This document shows, in pieces, positions 18,101 to 23,215 of a DNA stretch of 33,239 bases (its first letter is position 1; the number at the start of each line of letters is the position of its first letter). The notes beneath the pieces were generated by a model that ran no database searches, was not told the origin of the DNA, and was given only the letters and a program-made list of their open reading frames with translations. The DNA is taken from the NCBI GenBank assembly GCA_018303205.1, contig JAGVYP010000067.1, positions 1 through 33,239 of the forward strand, in the 5' to 3' direction. Position numbers and translations under genes: made by a program. The stretch is from Candidatus Woesearchaeota archaeon (GTDB lineage: Archaea > Nanobdellota > Nanobdellia > Woesearchaeales > JAGWAF01).

Positions 18101-19938
18101 GCAAGAAGGTCAGTTCCTTCTCCAACATTGGTAAATGAGGTAAGCTCATCTTGTTTGGTTGTTGCTCCTACACCAATACTATACTGATTACATGCGGGAT
18201 AATTGATACCCTGATTAAATTCTTGGTTTCCTGTTGAGAATACCGTTGTCATTCCGACAAGATCAGATATTTCCAAAAGATTATCAAAATAATCAGGACA
18301 TGATGAAGTATTCCATTCTTGATTGTCTCCAAAGCTTCCTGTTATTGCTTTAATGTTAAAAATGTCTTTGTTATTAATACAATAATCAATTCCTGCCATG
18401 ATGTCTGACATTTTACATTCACCAAGGCTGTTACAAACTTTTACAATAACCAGATCAGCTTCAGGAGCAACACCGCTGAGATTACTTCCATTGTAAGGTG
18501 CAGCTGCTGCAATTCCTGTCATGTGTGTACCATGTCCTTGTTCATTATCATCTTCAGGAATAAGATCATCGTTCACAAAATCATATCCGCCAATAATTCT
18601 TTCTGTGTAAGCTTCATGGAGAAGATCTGTTCCTGTATCAAGAACACAAAGAGCTTGCCCTTTTCCTGTAAGATAAGTTCCATTGACGTCTAGGGTGTGG
18701 ACAACATCTGCTTCGATGATGGAGAGAGTGTCATTCAACGCAACTCCAAATGCGCGATCAATCTTGATGCTTTCTACTTTGGGATCTTTGAGTAATGCTA
18801 CTAATCCTTTTTCTGTTAATTCTCCGGTAACGATGGCTGTTGCTTTTCCTTGGTGTTTCACATCAAGATCGTGCTGAGTTTCGCTGACATAGGAGGGATC
18901 GTATTCCTTCATTTCTTCTTCTGTAGTGTAACGTGCTTCAAAACGGTCCATGACATCTTTGGTTTCAATTCTTTTTTCTGTCAAGTATAATTCTTCATTG
19001 GTCTGTGCTAATACTTCTCTGGGTGTTTCTCTGAATTCAACAATAACGTTAACAGAAGTATATCCGAGTGCAAGTTCGTCTTTGATTTCTTCATCGACTT
19101 TTGCAGGGCTGTTTGCTGCTAAGAGTTCTTCTTCTGTGATATCTCCTTGAACGTCAAGGGTTATTTCTTTTCTCAGGGGATTGTTGATGGTATCAGAAGC
19201 AATGAGGGTAATAGTTTCTGTTCCTGTGAATCCTGGTTTGGGTGTTATGATTAATTGATCATTAATAAGATCTATGCTCATGGTAGGAGGTGCTGTTGCA
19301 AGGAAGGTCATTGCTCTTTCAATGCGAGGATCATGGTAACCAAAGTAATCGCTTAATTTCATTTCTAACGCTGTGTTTTCTTTTACGACAAAGATGGTTT
19401 TTTCAGAAGTCCAGATAAGTTCGGGTGTTTCTTCTAAGGGTTGTAGTGCGGTATAAGTAAATGAGCTTATCTTCAATTTTGCTTCTTTTTTGTCAGTGCT
19501 GGGAAACGTGTAATATTTTACTTCAAGGCTTTTTTCTAGATCTTTGAGGGAGCACGTTTCTTCACATGCATCTTTAAAGGATTTTTTTCCATTTTCATCT
19601 GCTGTAAGAGTGGTGGTATCAAGTACCGTATAAGATGTTCCATCGCTTTGTTGTATGATAATTTTTGCGTCTCCGTCTTTGATTTCTCCGGTTACTTTAA
19701 TGCTGGTAGGTGAACTTTCAAAGAGAAGAATGCGTTGAGTAATATCTTTGTTGTACTCTTCATCTATAGATTTCAGGTATTGTGCTTCAGCATTTGCTAC
19801 TAAGAATCCTGTGGTTTCTAGACGGAGAAAGAGCAAACAAGCAAGAGCAAGAATAAGAAGCGCGAGGGGGTAGTTATGTCTAGATGGACAGTCCTCTCTC
19901 TTTCGTGGCTTAGGGAGTTCCTTCCCTCTTTTCCCCAT
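6160..19938 (-). CDS. Giant membrane-anchored surface protease: S8 subtilase + beta-helices + DUF11 repeats (4592 aa)
   Basis: The frame is intact over 13.8 kb. Approximate residue order: basic N-terminus and signal-anchor (24-44); beta-sandwich module with CEETCSLK; cadherin-like domain to about 265; I9-type propeptide (296-395); S8 subtilase with Asp434 (VLDTG), His469 (GHGTH), oxyanion Asn571 (STGNQ) and Ser634 (GTSVSTPH), so all catalytic residues are present; beta-helix 1 (826-1140); beta-helix 2 (1147-1690); nine DUF11 repeats (1693-2805); beta-helix 3 (2806-3225); DUF11 no. 10; beta-helix 4 (3347-4172); DUF11 nos. 11-12; a GGGGG linker and Glu-rich stretch; then three membrane helices (about 4481-4560) and a Lys/Arg-rich cytosolic tail. 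N-x-S/T sequons are extremely dense, implying heavy N-glycosylation. Probable roles are self-processing surface protein, attachment or prey/host contact. These roles are inferred. Confidence 0.93.
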   Translation of the reverse strand: MGKRGKELPKPRKREDCPSRHNYPLALLILALACLLFLRLETTGFLVANAEAQYLKSIDEEYNKDITQRILLFESSPTSIKVTGEIKDGDAKIIIQQSDGTSYTVLDTTTLTADENGKKSFKDACEETCSLKDLEKSLEVKYYTFPSTDKKEAKLKISSFTYTALQPLEETPELIWTSEKTIFVVKENTALEMKLSDYFGYHDPRIERAMTFLATAPPTMSIDLINDQLIITPKPGFTGTETITLIASDTINNPLRKEITLDVQGDITEEELLAANSPAKVDEEIKDELALGYTSVNVIVEFRETPREVLAQTNEELYLTEKRIETKDVMDRFEARYTTEEEMKEYDPSYVSETQHDLDVKHQGKATAIVTGELTEKGLVALLKDPKVESIKIDRAFGVALNDTLSIIEADVVHTLDVNGTYLTGKGQALCVLDTGTDLLHEAYTERIIGGYDFVNDDLIPEDDNEQGHGTHMTGIAAAAPYNGSNLSGVAPEADLVIVKVCNSLGECKMSDIMAGIDYCINNKDIFNIKAITGSFGDNQEWNTSSCPDYFDNLLEISDLVGMTTVFSTGNQEFNQGINYPACNQYSIGVGATTKQDELTSFTNVGEGTDLLAPGQNVISTTIGGGYASLSGTSVSTPHVAAAAILLYQHEALLGNEILPSTIKQILKESGEEIGAGYPRLNVYATMEQLATGNYSVAPSEYIINESLSRVENQHGAIQFASPTFMQGITDCLVIKYNHVELDSTLCPEYSKEALIEIHNLPYQSNVKVLKDNEFCNEEICTNVLYNNTTGSLNFTVPGFSVYSATGNFNASEEANFTVQAEATSSTCGTVSASLTLTGGVISNGGTCFTINAKNIVLDGNGSTVICAPAPSCTAAIGINNTGGFDGITIKNFAGLNSFLYGIQSIGMASSTISNITLTTTQSSGHGIYLSSDDDNNTINNNNITTSAASANGIRVDTDGEYNQLTNNIVTTSVIANSAAYGVYLSGDHNRITGGTITSTGSPEIYLNNGDYSNITFTNVIIRNSGSGGSFNFSATNVEDVYIDVNSSGLPSAPVGKRIIGTSESLVGLNIVDVGAVGASINLNITYLDSQIGGAIEDTIRIYDYDGGSWEVITNTSVNPATNEVFGNRTTFSTFAPLGNTTCPIYVNSNIVQTENIVSAAGDCYIVNVSNVIIDGNGYTLTGDGSSGSGIRNPGNFHNITIKNFYNISNFLIGINFSTSINNTFSNNSLETLSDSNAFSINLNNVNTSVIDRNVINVQTPLVATLPTVVRFINSYANNLTNNNITNIQSGTTIVLQRAHNTSIISNNINATAAGNSGAGIESSAGSSNNGNNITSNTIHTVGVSVSILGNETVIASNTITTTGATSLTMQGNSTRNRIQGNTITNTVGSAYGVLLSPSANNNLIDTNRITTTKNGAYGIYLTNSNNSNITSNDVVVTGSTSYTIYLSNAHLNRIISNSANSSSAHTIYLVNANDNTINTNNINATGDLASGLYLLTSSNQIANQNKIFVTGSNGVGITVDTGNNNSFTGDTVLSNGSASIGLNMINADANTFTNLLVNATTGKEISVVAGSDNTKITGLTLMGLVNFTTPSISRLSININESPRQDTSGLQNLSDYITFLDIGGTSYVHFNLTYGENEISSIRESSIRLYRYNHTTSLWDGVQSSSVDTLNNILNSGNISSFSTFASMGNTSMPSLSVTKSDSPDPVTAGQQLDYTITITNGGNATASNVNVTDIIPENMTYQSSNPPTAAGQTVNWSINVTAGGISTITLNVTVSSETANGTVRTNTVNVTYDRNTISTVNATVDTTIIKSSATPNIVLTKIDSPDPVHNGSNIIYTITLNNTGDAAAFNVTIDETFDGNTTFVSATPAANNSPTNTSWFIESLNAGNHTTINITRKVNSTTLNATPVNNTLVARYNTSGATSASTPYIANASILTTVVSAPHLEFYKLDSPDPVRNGSEITYTIVLNNTGGTTARNVTFVETYDGNTTGVRVVSPAANSTANITWFIENLYPGNHSTINITVRVNSSVANGTPINNTVFVTYNDSLVASYFRSNASIVTSVSHEPVLVVTKSDTDPVQNGSNMVYTFIFNNTGFVTVYNISLFETFDGNTTFVSATPAASDAANTEWFIARIFPGNHSTINITQKVNSTTLNATSVNNTAFVTYNDSIISTYLRSNVSILTTVVSSPHLEFYKLDSPDPVQDGSTIDYVIVINNTGGTTAKNVTFVEVAYDGNTTHVSLSPVANNSPTNTTWFFENIYPGNHTTINITRRVNTSVANGTPINNTVFVTYNDSQFPSYFRSNASILTTVINSPILVVTKVDSPDPVQNGSEMTYTIVLNNTGGSTAWNITIAETFDANTSFVIATPNANNSPTNTIWFVERIFPGNHSTINITRKVNSATQNATTLNNTIRVSYNETQASSYWTSNASILTTVISSPHLEFYKIDNPDPVHNGSNIDYVIVINNTGGTTARNVTFVETFYDANTTHVSLNPVANNSPTNTTWFFENLYPGNHTTINITRKVNSAIANGTTINNTVFVTYNDSSFASYFRSNASILTTVSTAPVIVLTKVDSPDPVRNGSTIDYVIVINNTGGTTAWNISVVEIFDGNTTFVSATPAANNSPTNTTWFIERVFPGNHTTINITRRVNSTTLNGTTVNNTVRVTYNETQVSSSWSSNVSILTSVTSPVHLDITKVDSADPVNVGEQLSYNITIVNTGGSTAVNANLSDFLPEGVTYHSSEPSTSSGTTINWTITIPAGNTTVINITVNISASIVNNSLINNTANVSYDNGTIVTVSSTQSTLLLNTTIECGQTISSNKNITKVLTTGTTSCLNITGPAVVTCQSGITITGQGTGSAFEVRNTQHVRIENCITINFTQGFNITGSSNITLFNDTSRNNTFTGFRYTVTNDSRLINSTTYDNPGSSDGVSLISTNNTNILENNISATIDGIILQSSSQNNNLTGNTISVSSDSGNGILLEVSPRNNRIERNNVTSLGTGVFLASSNNIMDANTINASGSTTGAIAFSSGNSNTITNNRLNAKGSNTRGYSISSSHSNVFSGNTILVETGSSNGAIHLLSGATGNNFTNEKLNATSSAEISSLSGASNNRITGALLNGEANFTSHYIFLVFVNDSSNVVPADPRGKRKLSHHNLTINQIDVGAYVDYNLTYTSTDIQGILENTIRIHRYNTTSGAWESFSTSTVDATNNIVSSGNVTTFSDFSPLGNLPANLTVTKTDTPDSVAEGQQLNYTITINNTGGEAVNVNVTDELPRGITFHSSNPSPSWQSGQLLNWTLNISAETNVTINITTNVTSAFHHNDVMNNTVNVSYDTGTTLSTLNATQSTTLTSVECGQTLTGTQSIIKNINATGVCFNITGPATISCNQGVTILGTGTGSAFEINNTEDILIRDCITINFTQGFNVTNSNNITFINDSSRENTFAGFRYNNVNISRVVNSTTFNNTGSASGVSIVTGINITIELNSINMTNANGHGINISSNAISTNMTSNQINVSGTTAFAINAKDSNFPFIAQNTIYSIVNYSNVAHAVVVLDNSNNGTIKSNTITTTGTAGRAIQLLTTSNTTVIQNTLSTSASGGTGVFVRVSSHNNNISDNVITATTTVSGSAIGIQQDADYNTVSNNTITVNTGFALRFFGDTRGNMVRDNNITVTGSSSQGIAYESYSGGANTITANNITARGSSADGILASSTVAPSQTITNNRITTTSGDGIDFHGINNNTITDNIIATTTGMGISVVSTTNSSINDTIHNNNITTTSGIGIRFTGNTTNITYNNITTSSSGGDGMNIIMREGNISFNRITTVTGGEGITLSSGSVSIDVHNNTISTGTSNSYALYLNGVDSSRIFSNTITSTGSDGIRIENTAVGNNVTSNTFTISGGTQAVEVLSSSSNNSILLNTLSLTGSSITGFILNAVNDNKINNNTITGMATSTNGFNLQSSSPQVRSNVIANNTILVSGTGMTIQATNNNISENIITTNQSNSPGLYLGVVASTNNFVSNRITTNSTSSEGIRLETADGNTFLNDHVNASNSVELNVSDGADNNLITGMSMFSVENFSSHHLTAVSVNVNDATITNPTGRFSLPRHNLTINSLAAGAYIDYNLTYTDADIPTRVVENTIRTHRYNTTSAAWESLSTSTVDTANNIVSSGNITTFSNFTPFGRIPPNISITKTVGPLQTTAGDPLIYSIIINNTGGDAEGINITDTLPSGTTFHNATPPPTSQSGQELNWTLDVNASQARSINITVNVTPTVGNGTVIINTINTSYSNGTNVTTITNTSANITVVRLNISIEKTDAPDPVLPGHDLTYTIIVRNRGEDNRTVTVTESYPDRFSFLNATPSPSSGNNTWIFNMSAKNSTTITITGRVLTGVGRILENNVTAVTNGTNNISANATQNTTTDIESTPGGGGGAGSGKSSAPAQAKAVSQAAAAGTTVRGEPREEKVPEEIIPEEEQALEQRRPLRLVPGPTCAVSKGLVYITLALGLLLIIGVTMGGFLEFKKSRWFNTETVYLVMAANAGILIFIYLACGELLFYAILANVFVTMTNYLFSARGDEEGPLGKVVGASRFVWKKKDEKQQKSRKKR
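11520..14860 (-). repeat. Nine tandem DUF11-type repeats with an alternating A/B higher-order unit
   Basis: About 124 residues each, starting with patterns such as VTKxDSPDPVxxGxxxxYTIxxNNTGG and ending in NNTVxVTYN. Copies 3, 5 and 7 begin PHLEFYK and carry TARNVTFVE or TAKNVTFVE (type A, near 14100, 13360 and 12605). Copies 2, 4, 6 and 8 begin with VLTK or VVTK and have FDGNTTFVSATPAA-like sequence (type B). The true unit is therefore an A+B pair of about 735-750 bp, pointing to amplification of two-domain units. Copies 1 and 9 are more diverged caps of the array. Confidence 0.85.
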
Positions 19939-19954
19939 GTTAGCGAATTTAACA
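19938..19954. promoter_or_regulatory. TGTTA-N7-TAACA dyad abutting the giant gene start
   Basis: TGTTAGCGAATTTAACA overlaps the first base of the ATG (19938). With the TATA box at about 19961-19969, transcription would begin inside this dyad, so binding here should repress. It is the promoter-proximal member of a group of five perfect-arm sites. Confidence 0.5.
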
Positions 19955-19960
19955 TATTCG

Positions 19961-19969
19961 TTTTATAAA
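19961..19969 (-). promoter_or_regulatory. TATA box of the giant surface gene, leaderless spacing
   Basis: On the coding strand AAAGG-TTTATAAAA lies about 27 bp before the ATG, the normal TATA-to-start distance in archaea. The mRNA is predicted to start at or next to the start codon. A second AT-rich TATA-like tract (about 20121-20140) could serve an upstream start. Confidence 0.55.
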
Positions 19970-20061
19970 CCTTTGTTCCTTCTTAAGAATGGTAATAAAA
20001 GGGTTTTTTTGGCTATACCTAACTTTTTTGATGAGTTGGGTTAACCTTCTAACACTTTTTA

Positions 20062-20225
20062 TGTTAGTTTATTTAACAATAAAAAATATTAATCTATTTA
20101 ACTAATATGGTATTTTATTATTTTTATATATATATAAATAGTAATAAAAAAGAAATTTTGTTAACTTATATAACAAAGTATGTTTGTTAGTTTATTTAAC
20201 ATATTTTCTGTTAACCGATTTAACA
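20062..20225. promoter_or_regulatory. Cluster of four more TGTTA-N7-TAACA dyads upstream of the giant gene
   Basis: Perfect-arm 17-bp sites lie at 20062-20078, 20159-20175, 20185-20201 and 20209-20225. A weaker copy (TATTA/TAACT) is at 20087-20103 and a 6-bp-spaced relative near 20039-20054. The last three sites are 24-26 bp apart from centre to centre, roughly 2.3-2.5 helical turns. The remainder of 19939-20320 is AT-rich and holds no credible ORF. Confidence 0.5.
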
Positions 20226-20320
20226 ATCTAGGGTGAGCATTGGTATGGTAAAAAAAATTATCTAAAAATAAGAAGGATAGATAAAAAGAATAAAAAAAAG
20301 AACATTTGTAGAATAAAATC

Positions 20321-21580
20321 TTAAGAAGAGATGATGACTAAAGGAGAAACAAGCCATGTGGAAAGATGGGTAGCTAATTCTTCTCTTTGTTTTTCAAGAC
20401 CGAGGTTTTCCCTCTCTTTTATGACACGTTGCAAACGTTGCTGCAGGGTTTGCTGCTCTTGAACAAGGTCTTCTTTCTGCTTTTTCAAAGCTGCAATGTC
20501 CTGCATGACCGGAATCTCCTTAACTTGCGTGAGCAGATCATGCTCTTGTTTCTTGAACTCGAGTAAGGTCTTCAGAATCTGGGAAAGATATTCCTTGGTT
20601 ACGCGATCACAATCCTGAATTGTTTTTTCTTTTTTATCAGGTTTCATCAGAATCTGATCTTTTTGTAATGCAAGTTTCATGTTTTGCACAACCATGCAGA
20701 TGCGAAAATGCTTATCATCCTGCAGTGTACGTAGGGAATCTTCGAGATAGGACAAGATCATTTTTTCGTCCTGAAAGCTTATGCGAGCGTATTTTTTCAA
20801 ACCTTGTTCTAAGCTGGAAAAAAGTTCTTGTATTTCAAGTTTTTTCTGCTTATCTTTTTCAATAAGAACCTGAAGGTGTTCTTTCAAGGCAAGCACACGT
20901 TCGTATTCCTGTGTTTTTCTAAATTCTTCCAAAAGACGTTCTTTTTCTTGGAGGTCTATTTGTAATTGGACCTCTATCTCATGCAGTTTTTTTTCTTCTT
21001 CTTGTAACTCATGGAAGCGCTGCACAAGCTCTTGAAATGTTCTTGCTTGCTGCTTTAACTTTGTCCATTCTTGATATTTTGCTTTCGTAATAATCTCTCT
21101 TATTTCTTTTACGTGATCATCAATCTGCCTGATCTTTTCTGCAACGCTTCCGATTTCATTCTTAAAAAACTGGCTCACAATATGATAAGGACGTTGCGTT
21201 GTTTCATGAAACTGGGAAAGATTCAATGCATAATTTGCAAAATACTCACCTGATTTACCAGGAGTTTCTAACAATTGGAGGTTCTGCAAGAAATGATACG
21301 TGCGTTTTACATACGTTTCCCGATTTCCGATCATAAAATGCTTTTCGCGATCAGCAATATGGGGATTTTGAAGCTCTGCTTCCATAAGCTTCATGAGTTC
21401 CTTCCGTGTCTCTTCTGCAGACTGCAAGACTTTATTATTTACTATCTTTAACTGCTCTTGTACTTGAGGAAGCAAAGCCTCATGCTTTTGGTCCAGCCAC
21501 TGCACGACTTCATGCTCTCCCAGAGTGAGAGTAGGCACTTCAGGCTTTCTTCTGAAAAAAGACAAAATCTTCTGTAACAT
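20321..21580 (-). CDS. Long cytosolic coiled-coil protein of unknown function (419 aa)
   Basis: No signal peptide follows the start MLQKILSFFRRKPEVPTL. From about residue 150 to the end, heptad-rich sequence dominates (EKLHEIEVQLQIDLQEKER-like stretches, Q-, E- and K-rich), with a more globular N-terminal third. It resembles SMC/SbcC-arm or tropomyosin-like sequence only in composition; there are no Walker motifs. It sits between the rnp4 gene and the giant surface gene on the same strand, 85 bp after rnp4 and 382 bp before the giant gene, so it could share transcription with rnp4. A structural or scaffold role is plausible but unproven. Confidence 0.75.
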   Translation of the reverse strand: MLQKILSFFRRKPEVPTLTLGEHEVVQWLDQKHEALLPQVQEQLKIVNNKVLQSAEETRKELMKLMEAELQNPHIADREKHFMIGNRETYVKRTYHFLQNLQLLETPGKSGEYFANYALNLSQFHETTQRPYHIVSQFFKNEIGSVAEKIRQIDDHVKEIREIITKAKYQEWTKLKQQARTFQELVQRFHELQEEEKKLHEIEVQLQIDLQEKERLLEEFRKTQEYERVLALKEHLQVLIEKDKQKKLEIQELFSSLEQGLKKYARISFQDEKMILSYLEDSLRTLQDDKHFRICMVVQNMKLALQKDQILMKPDKKEKTIQDCDRVTKEYLSQILKTLLEFKKQEHDLLTQVKEIPVMQDIAALKKQKEDLVQEQQTLQQRLQRVIKERENLGLEKQREELATHLSTWLVSPLVIISS

Positions 21581-21665
21581 GCTTTGAGGAAAGCAGTACT
21601 TCTTTAAATCATTTATGGAGAATTCATCGTCACTGAAAAGGGGGTATTTTTAGACATTCTCTTTT

Positions 21666-21986
21666 TTAGTGGTATCCGAATTTTGAGTATTTCTTACAAT
21701 CAAGACAGTAGTAAATGAGCATTCCTTTTTTTGTGCGTACCCTGCTGTTTTTTCCTGGCATGAGAAAATGATAACAGTGTTTGCAGAATAATCTTTTTTG
21801 TTGGGAGGATAATTTTATTTTAAATTTCATTGCTATGCGTCTTGCTAATCGCACGTACCGATGACTCAATTGTGGGTCTTCGTTAAATCGTTTTTGTGCT
21901 TCAAGAAAATACACTCTGATGTGTTCTTTTGCGGCTTCAACGAACTGTGCAGGTTTTTTGTTTGATCTTCTTTTTTTTCGTGTCAT
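21666..21986 (-). CDS. rnp4: Ribonuclease P protein component 4 (Rpp21/Rpr2 family)
   Basis: This 106-residue protein of RNase P, which removes tRNA 5' leaders, has the family layout. It starts with a basic N-terminus, followed by a helical pair with SHRYVRLARRIAMKFK (residues 41-56). A zinc ribbon follows, with Cys68-x2-Cys71 and Cys94-x2-Cys97, and then KKYSKFGYH. Length is normal for archaeal Rnp4, which binds Rnp1 and the RNA specificity region. It is a strong archaeal marker. The AT-rich segment upstream leads back to a structured intergenic element at 22101-22204. Confidence 0.92.
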   Translation of the reverse strand: MTRKKRRSNKKPAQFVEAAKEHIRVYFLEAQKRFNEDPQLSHRYVRLARRIAMKFKIKLSSQQKRLFCKHCYHFLMPGKNSRVRTKKGMLIYYCLDCKKYSKFGYH

Positions 21987-22038
21987 ATTTTTATTTTTAA
22001 TTATTTTTTTAATCTTTATTTTTTATTTTCTTATTTTT

Positions 22039-22234
22039 CGGTCACCGTCTTCAAAATTCTTTATGTTTATTTTACTTTTCTATTTTTCTCTTCTTTTTTT
22101 GAAGGTCATCACGGAGGTCTACTGTTCGTCCCTCACAGATTTTGCCAAAATCGAACTGCATGAATCGTTCGATTTTGTGGTCTTGCTCCAAGGTGATGAC
22201 CTTCTTGTTGTCTCTCTATGACGCTGAAATTTTT
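22039..22234 (+). ncRNA. Putative structured RNA, family member A (core 22101-22204)
   Basis: A 12-bp closing stem (22101-22112 with 22193-22204) leads straight into GGAG (22113-22116), which pairs with CTCC (22186-22189), leaving an AAG bulge on the 3' side. Inside are a small hairpin (CTGT/ACAG) and a 10-bp hairpin (22147-22156 with 22167-22176) with apical loop TGCATGAATC. The element at 26227-26367 has the same plan, boxes and loop but different stem sequences. I favour the plus strand because a T-run (22229-22234) follows and TTTTTCGGTCA precedes both copies, but the minus strand is not excluded; there it would lie upstream of rnp4. No known family was recognised. Confidence 0.55.
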
Positions 22235-22623
22235 TATGGTATGCGATCAGCACAGTCTTGGACAAACCTAAGCTCATCCAGAGTGAGTTCTGGCTTATCT
22301 TTTTTTACGAGATTACGAATAGTGTCCACTTGTATCATTTTTATGGTATCGAGGGAGTGTGCTGCTTCTTGTTCTAATGCAAATCGTACGATCCAAGAAG
22401 TAATCCATGCAGGATGTGCTTTCAAACTTGTATGATGGAGAACTATTTCATCTTGTTTTCTTTCTGTAGGGTCATTTCCCACTTTTATGCTAGAGACATG
22501 TTGTACAATGACGCTGTGCAAAAAAGGGTCTATTTCTTGTAATCCCTCTAATAAATTTATGAGCTTTCTTCCTTTAAAGAAAGGTGCTTCTATTGCAATG
22601 CCAGCATAAAGAGTTTTTACCAT
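22234..22623 (-). CDS. Conserved-looking hypothetical protein (129 aa)
   Basis: The protein starts MVKTLYAGIAIEAPFFKGRK and is cytosolic, with mixed alpha/beta composition. It carries a charged centre (GNDPTERKQDEIVLHHTSLK) and a helical C-terminal part ending LTLDELRFVQDCADRIP. No signal peptide, membrane segment or recognised catalytic motif is seen. Codon use looks like that of neighbouring real genes and no competing frame is longer. It ends right at a T-run that may terminate the convergent structured RNA. The function is unknown. Confidence 0.6.
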   Translation of the reverse strand: MVKTLYAGIAIEAPFFKGRKLINLLEGLQEIDPFLHSVIVQHVSSIKVGNDPTERKQDEIVLHHTSLKAHPAWITSWIVRFALEQEAAHSLDTIKMIQVDTIRNLVKKDKPELTLDELRFVQDCADRIP

Positions 22624-22664
22624 TTTGCTCTTTAGGAGTCTCGGGTAGAAAAATCTTTTGATTT

Positions 22665-22837
22665 GTGCACCCTAACTCCTATAGATCGGATGCACAGGAC
22701 CAAGATAGCGCACCATCTGATGGATAACCCTATCACCCTCTCTGATACTTTGGCGTTCGTACTTGTATTTTCTTCCTTTAATGATTTTGATTTCAATGTA
22801 ACTCATGTTTTTCACCTTTTCTTAATTTAGGGTGCAC
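22665..22837. repeat. 173-bp unit bounded by perfect 11-bp inverted repeats
   Basis: GTGCACCCTAA (22665-22675) and TTAGGGTGCAC (22827-22837) are exact reverse complements. They bracket the 44-residue gene, overlapping its stop codon on one side and lying just upstream of its ribosome-binding site on the other. No clear target-site duplication is seen. It may be a small mobile unit or a regulatory dyad. Confidence 0.5.
22672..22806 (-). CDS. 44-residue protein with S-x-REGDKV...YLG-type motif
   Basis: ATG 22806 to TAG 22672, preceded by an AGGTGA ribosome-binding site at good spacing. The product begins MSYIEIKIIKGRKYKY and contains SIREGDRVIHQMVRYLGP followed by VHPIYRS. This beta-hairpin pattern (Y-x-Y ... 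S-x-REG-[DG]-[KR]-V ... YLG) is known from the N-termini of some IS4/IS1634-type transposases and from short stand-alone archaeal proteins. Here it is a complete small ORF, exactly enclosed by the 11-bp inverted repeats at 22665-22675 and 22827-22837. The role is unknown; it could be a leftover or minimal component of a mobile element. Confidence 0.6.
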   Translation of the reverse strand: MSYIEIKIIKGRKYKYERQSIREGDRVIHQMVRYLGPVHPIYRS

Positions 22838-22863
22838 AATATTCTTCTTCACTTTTCTATTTT

Positions 22864-23007
22864 GTCAAAAACCACCAATCATAGATTGGTGGCATATCGC
22901 AACATGCCATTATCTATAGTGGTTTTTGAGCATGCTCAAAAATTTTTCACTATAGACAGTCAATGGGCTTCCCGCCACTAGTCAGAGACTAGTGGAAAAT
23001 TTTTGAC
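22864..23007. repeat. Three-hairpin cloverleaf-like structure upstream of the BRO-N gene
   Basis: An outer 8-bp stem (GTCAAAAA 22864-22871 with TTTTTGAC 23000-23007) encloses three perfect hairpins. Hairpin 1, 22872-22892, has 9-bp arms and an ATA loop. Hairpin 2, 22913-22956, has 9-bp arms around an inner 20-bp palindrome at 22923-22942, and is extended by GCCATT (22906-22911) with AATGGGC (22962-22968). Hairpin 3, 22975-22995, has 9-bp arms and an AGA loop. Hairpins 1 and 3 share the form CCAC-N3-TC/GA-N3-GTGG. This could be a recombination or mobile-element end, a replication structure, or an RNA; it codes for nothing visible. The remaining stretch to 23215 holds a TATA box for the next gene. 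Confidence 0.6.
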
Positions 23008-23049
23008 ATTTTTAAGTCAAGCACTGGACACAGGACATGCAAACGTGAA

Positions 23050-23058
23050 ATATATAAA
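23050..23058 (+). promoter_or_regulatory. TATA box of the BRO-N gene
   Basis: AATATATAAAG is a strong archaeal TATA element just downstream of the three-hairpin structure. It predicts a start near 23083 and a leader of about 130 nt before ATG 23216, which has GGAG 9 nt upstream. Confidence 0.45.
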
Positions 23059-23215
23059 GAAGCAAATTCTATGTAGAGCAATCACTAAATTTTCAAACTT
23101 GGCGTTTTTGAAGAAATCAGAAAATGAGGGGGGACAAGGATGATAGGAAAAATTTGAGCATTGACAATGAAAAATACAAAAACCATAAAAAATGGATTAT
23201 TCGGAGCAATAACAC

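Noticed and set aside
6395-18877. Many plus-strand ORFs opposite the giant gene
   Set aside because: They are antisense shadows of an AT-rich, repetitive coding sequence, without ribosome-binding sites or recognisable domains.
22190-22226. C/D box sRNA (GTGATGA ... CTGA)
   Set aside because: The GTGATGA is part of the closing stem, the span of about 35 nt is too short, and no convincing D' and C' boxes are present.
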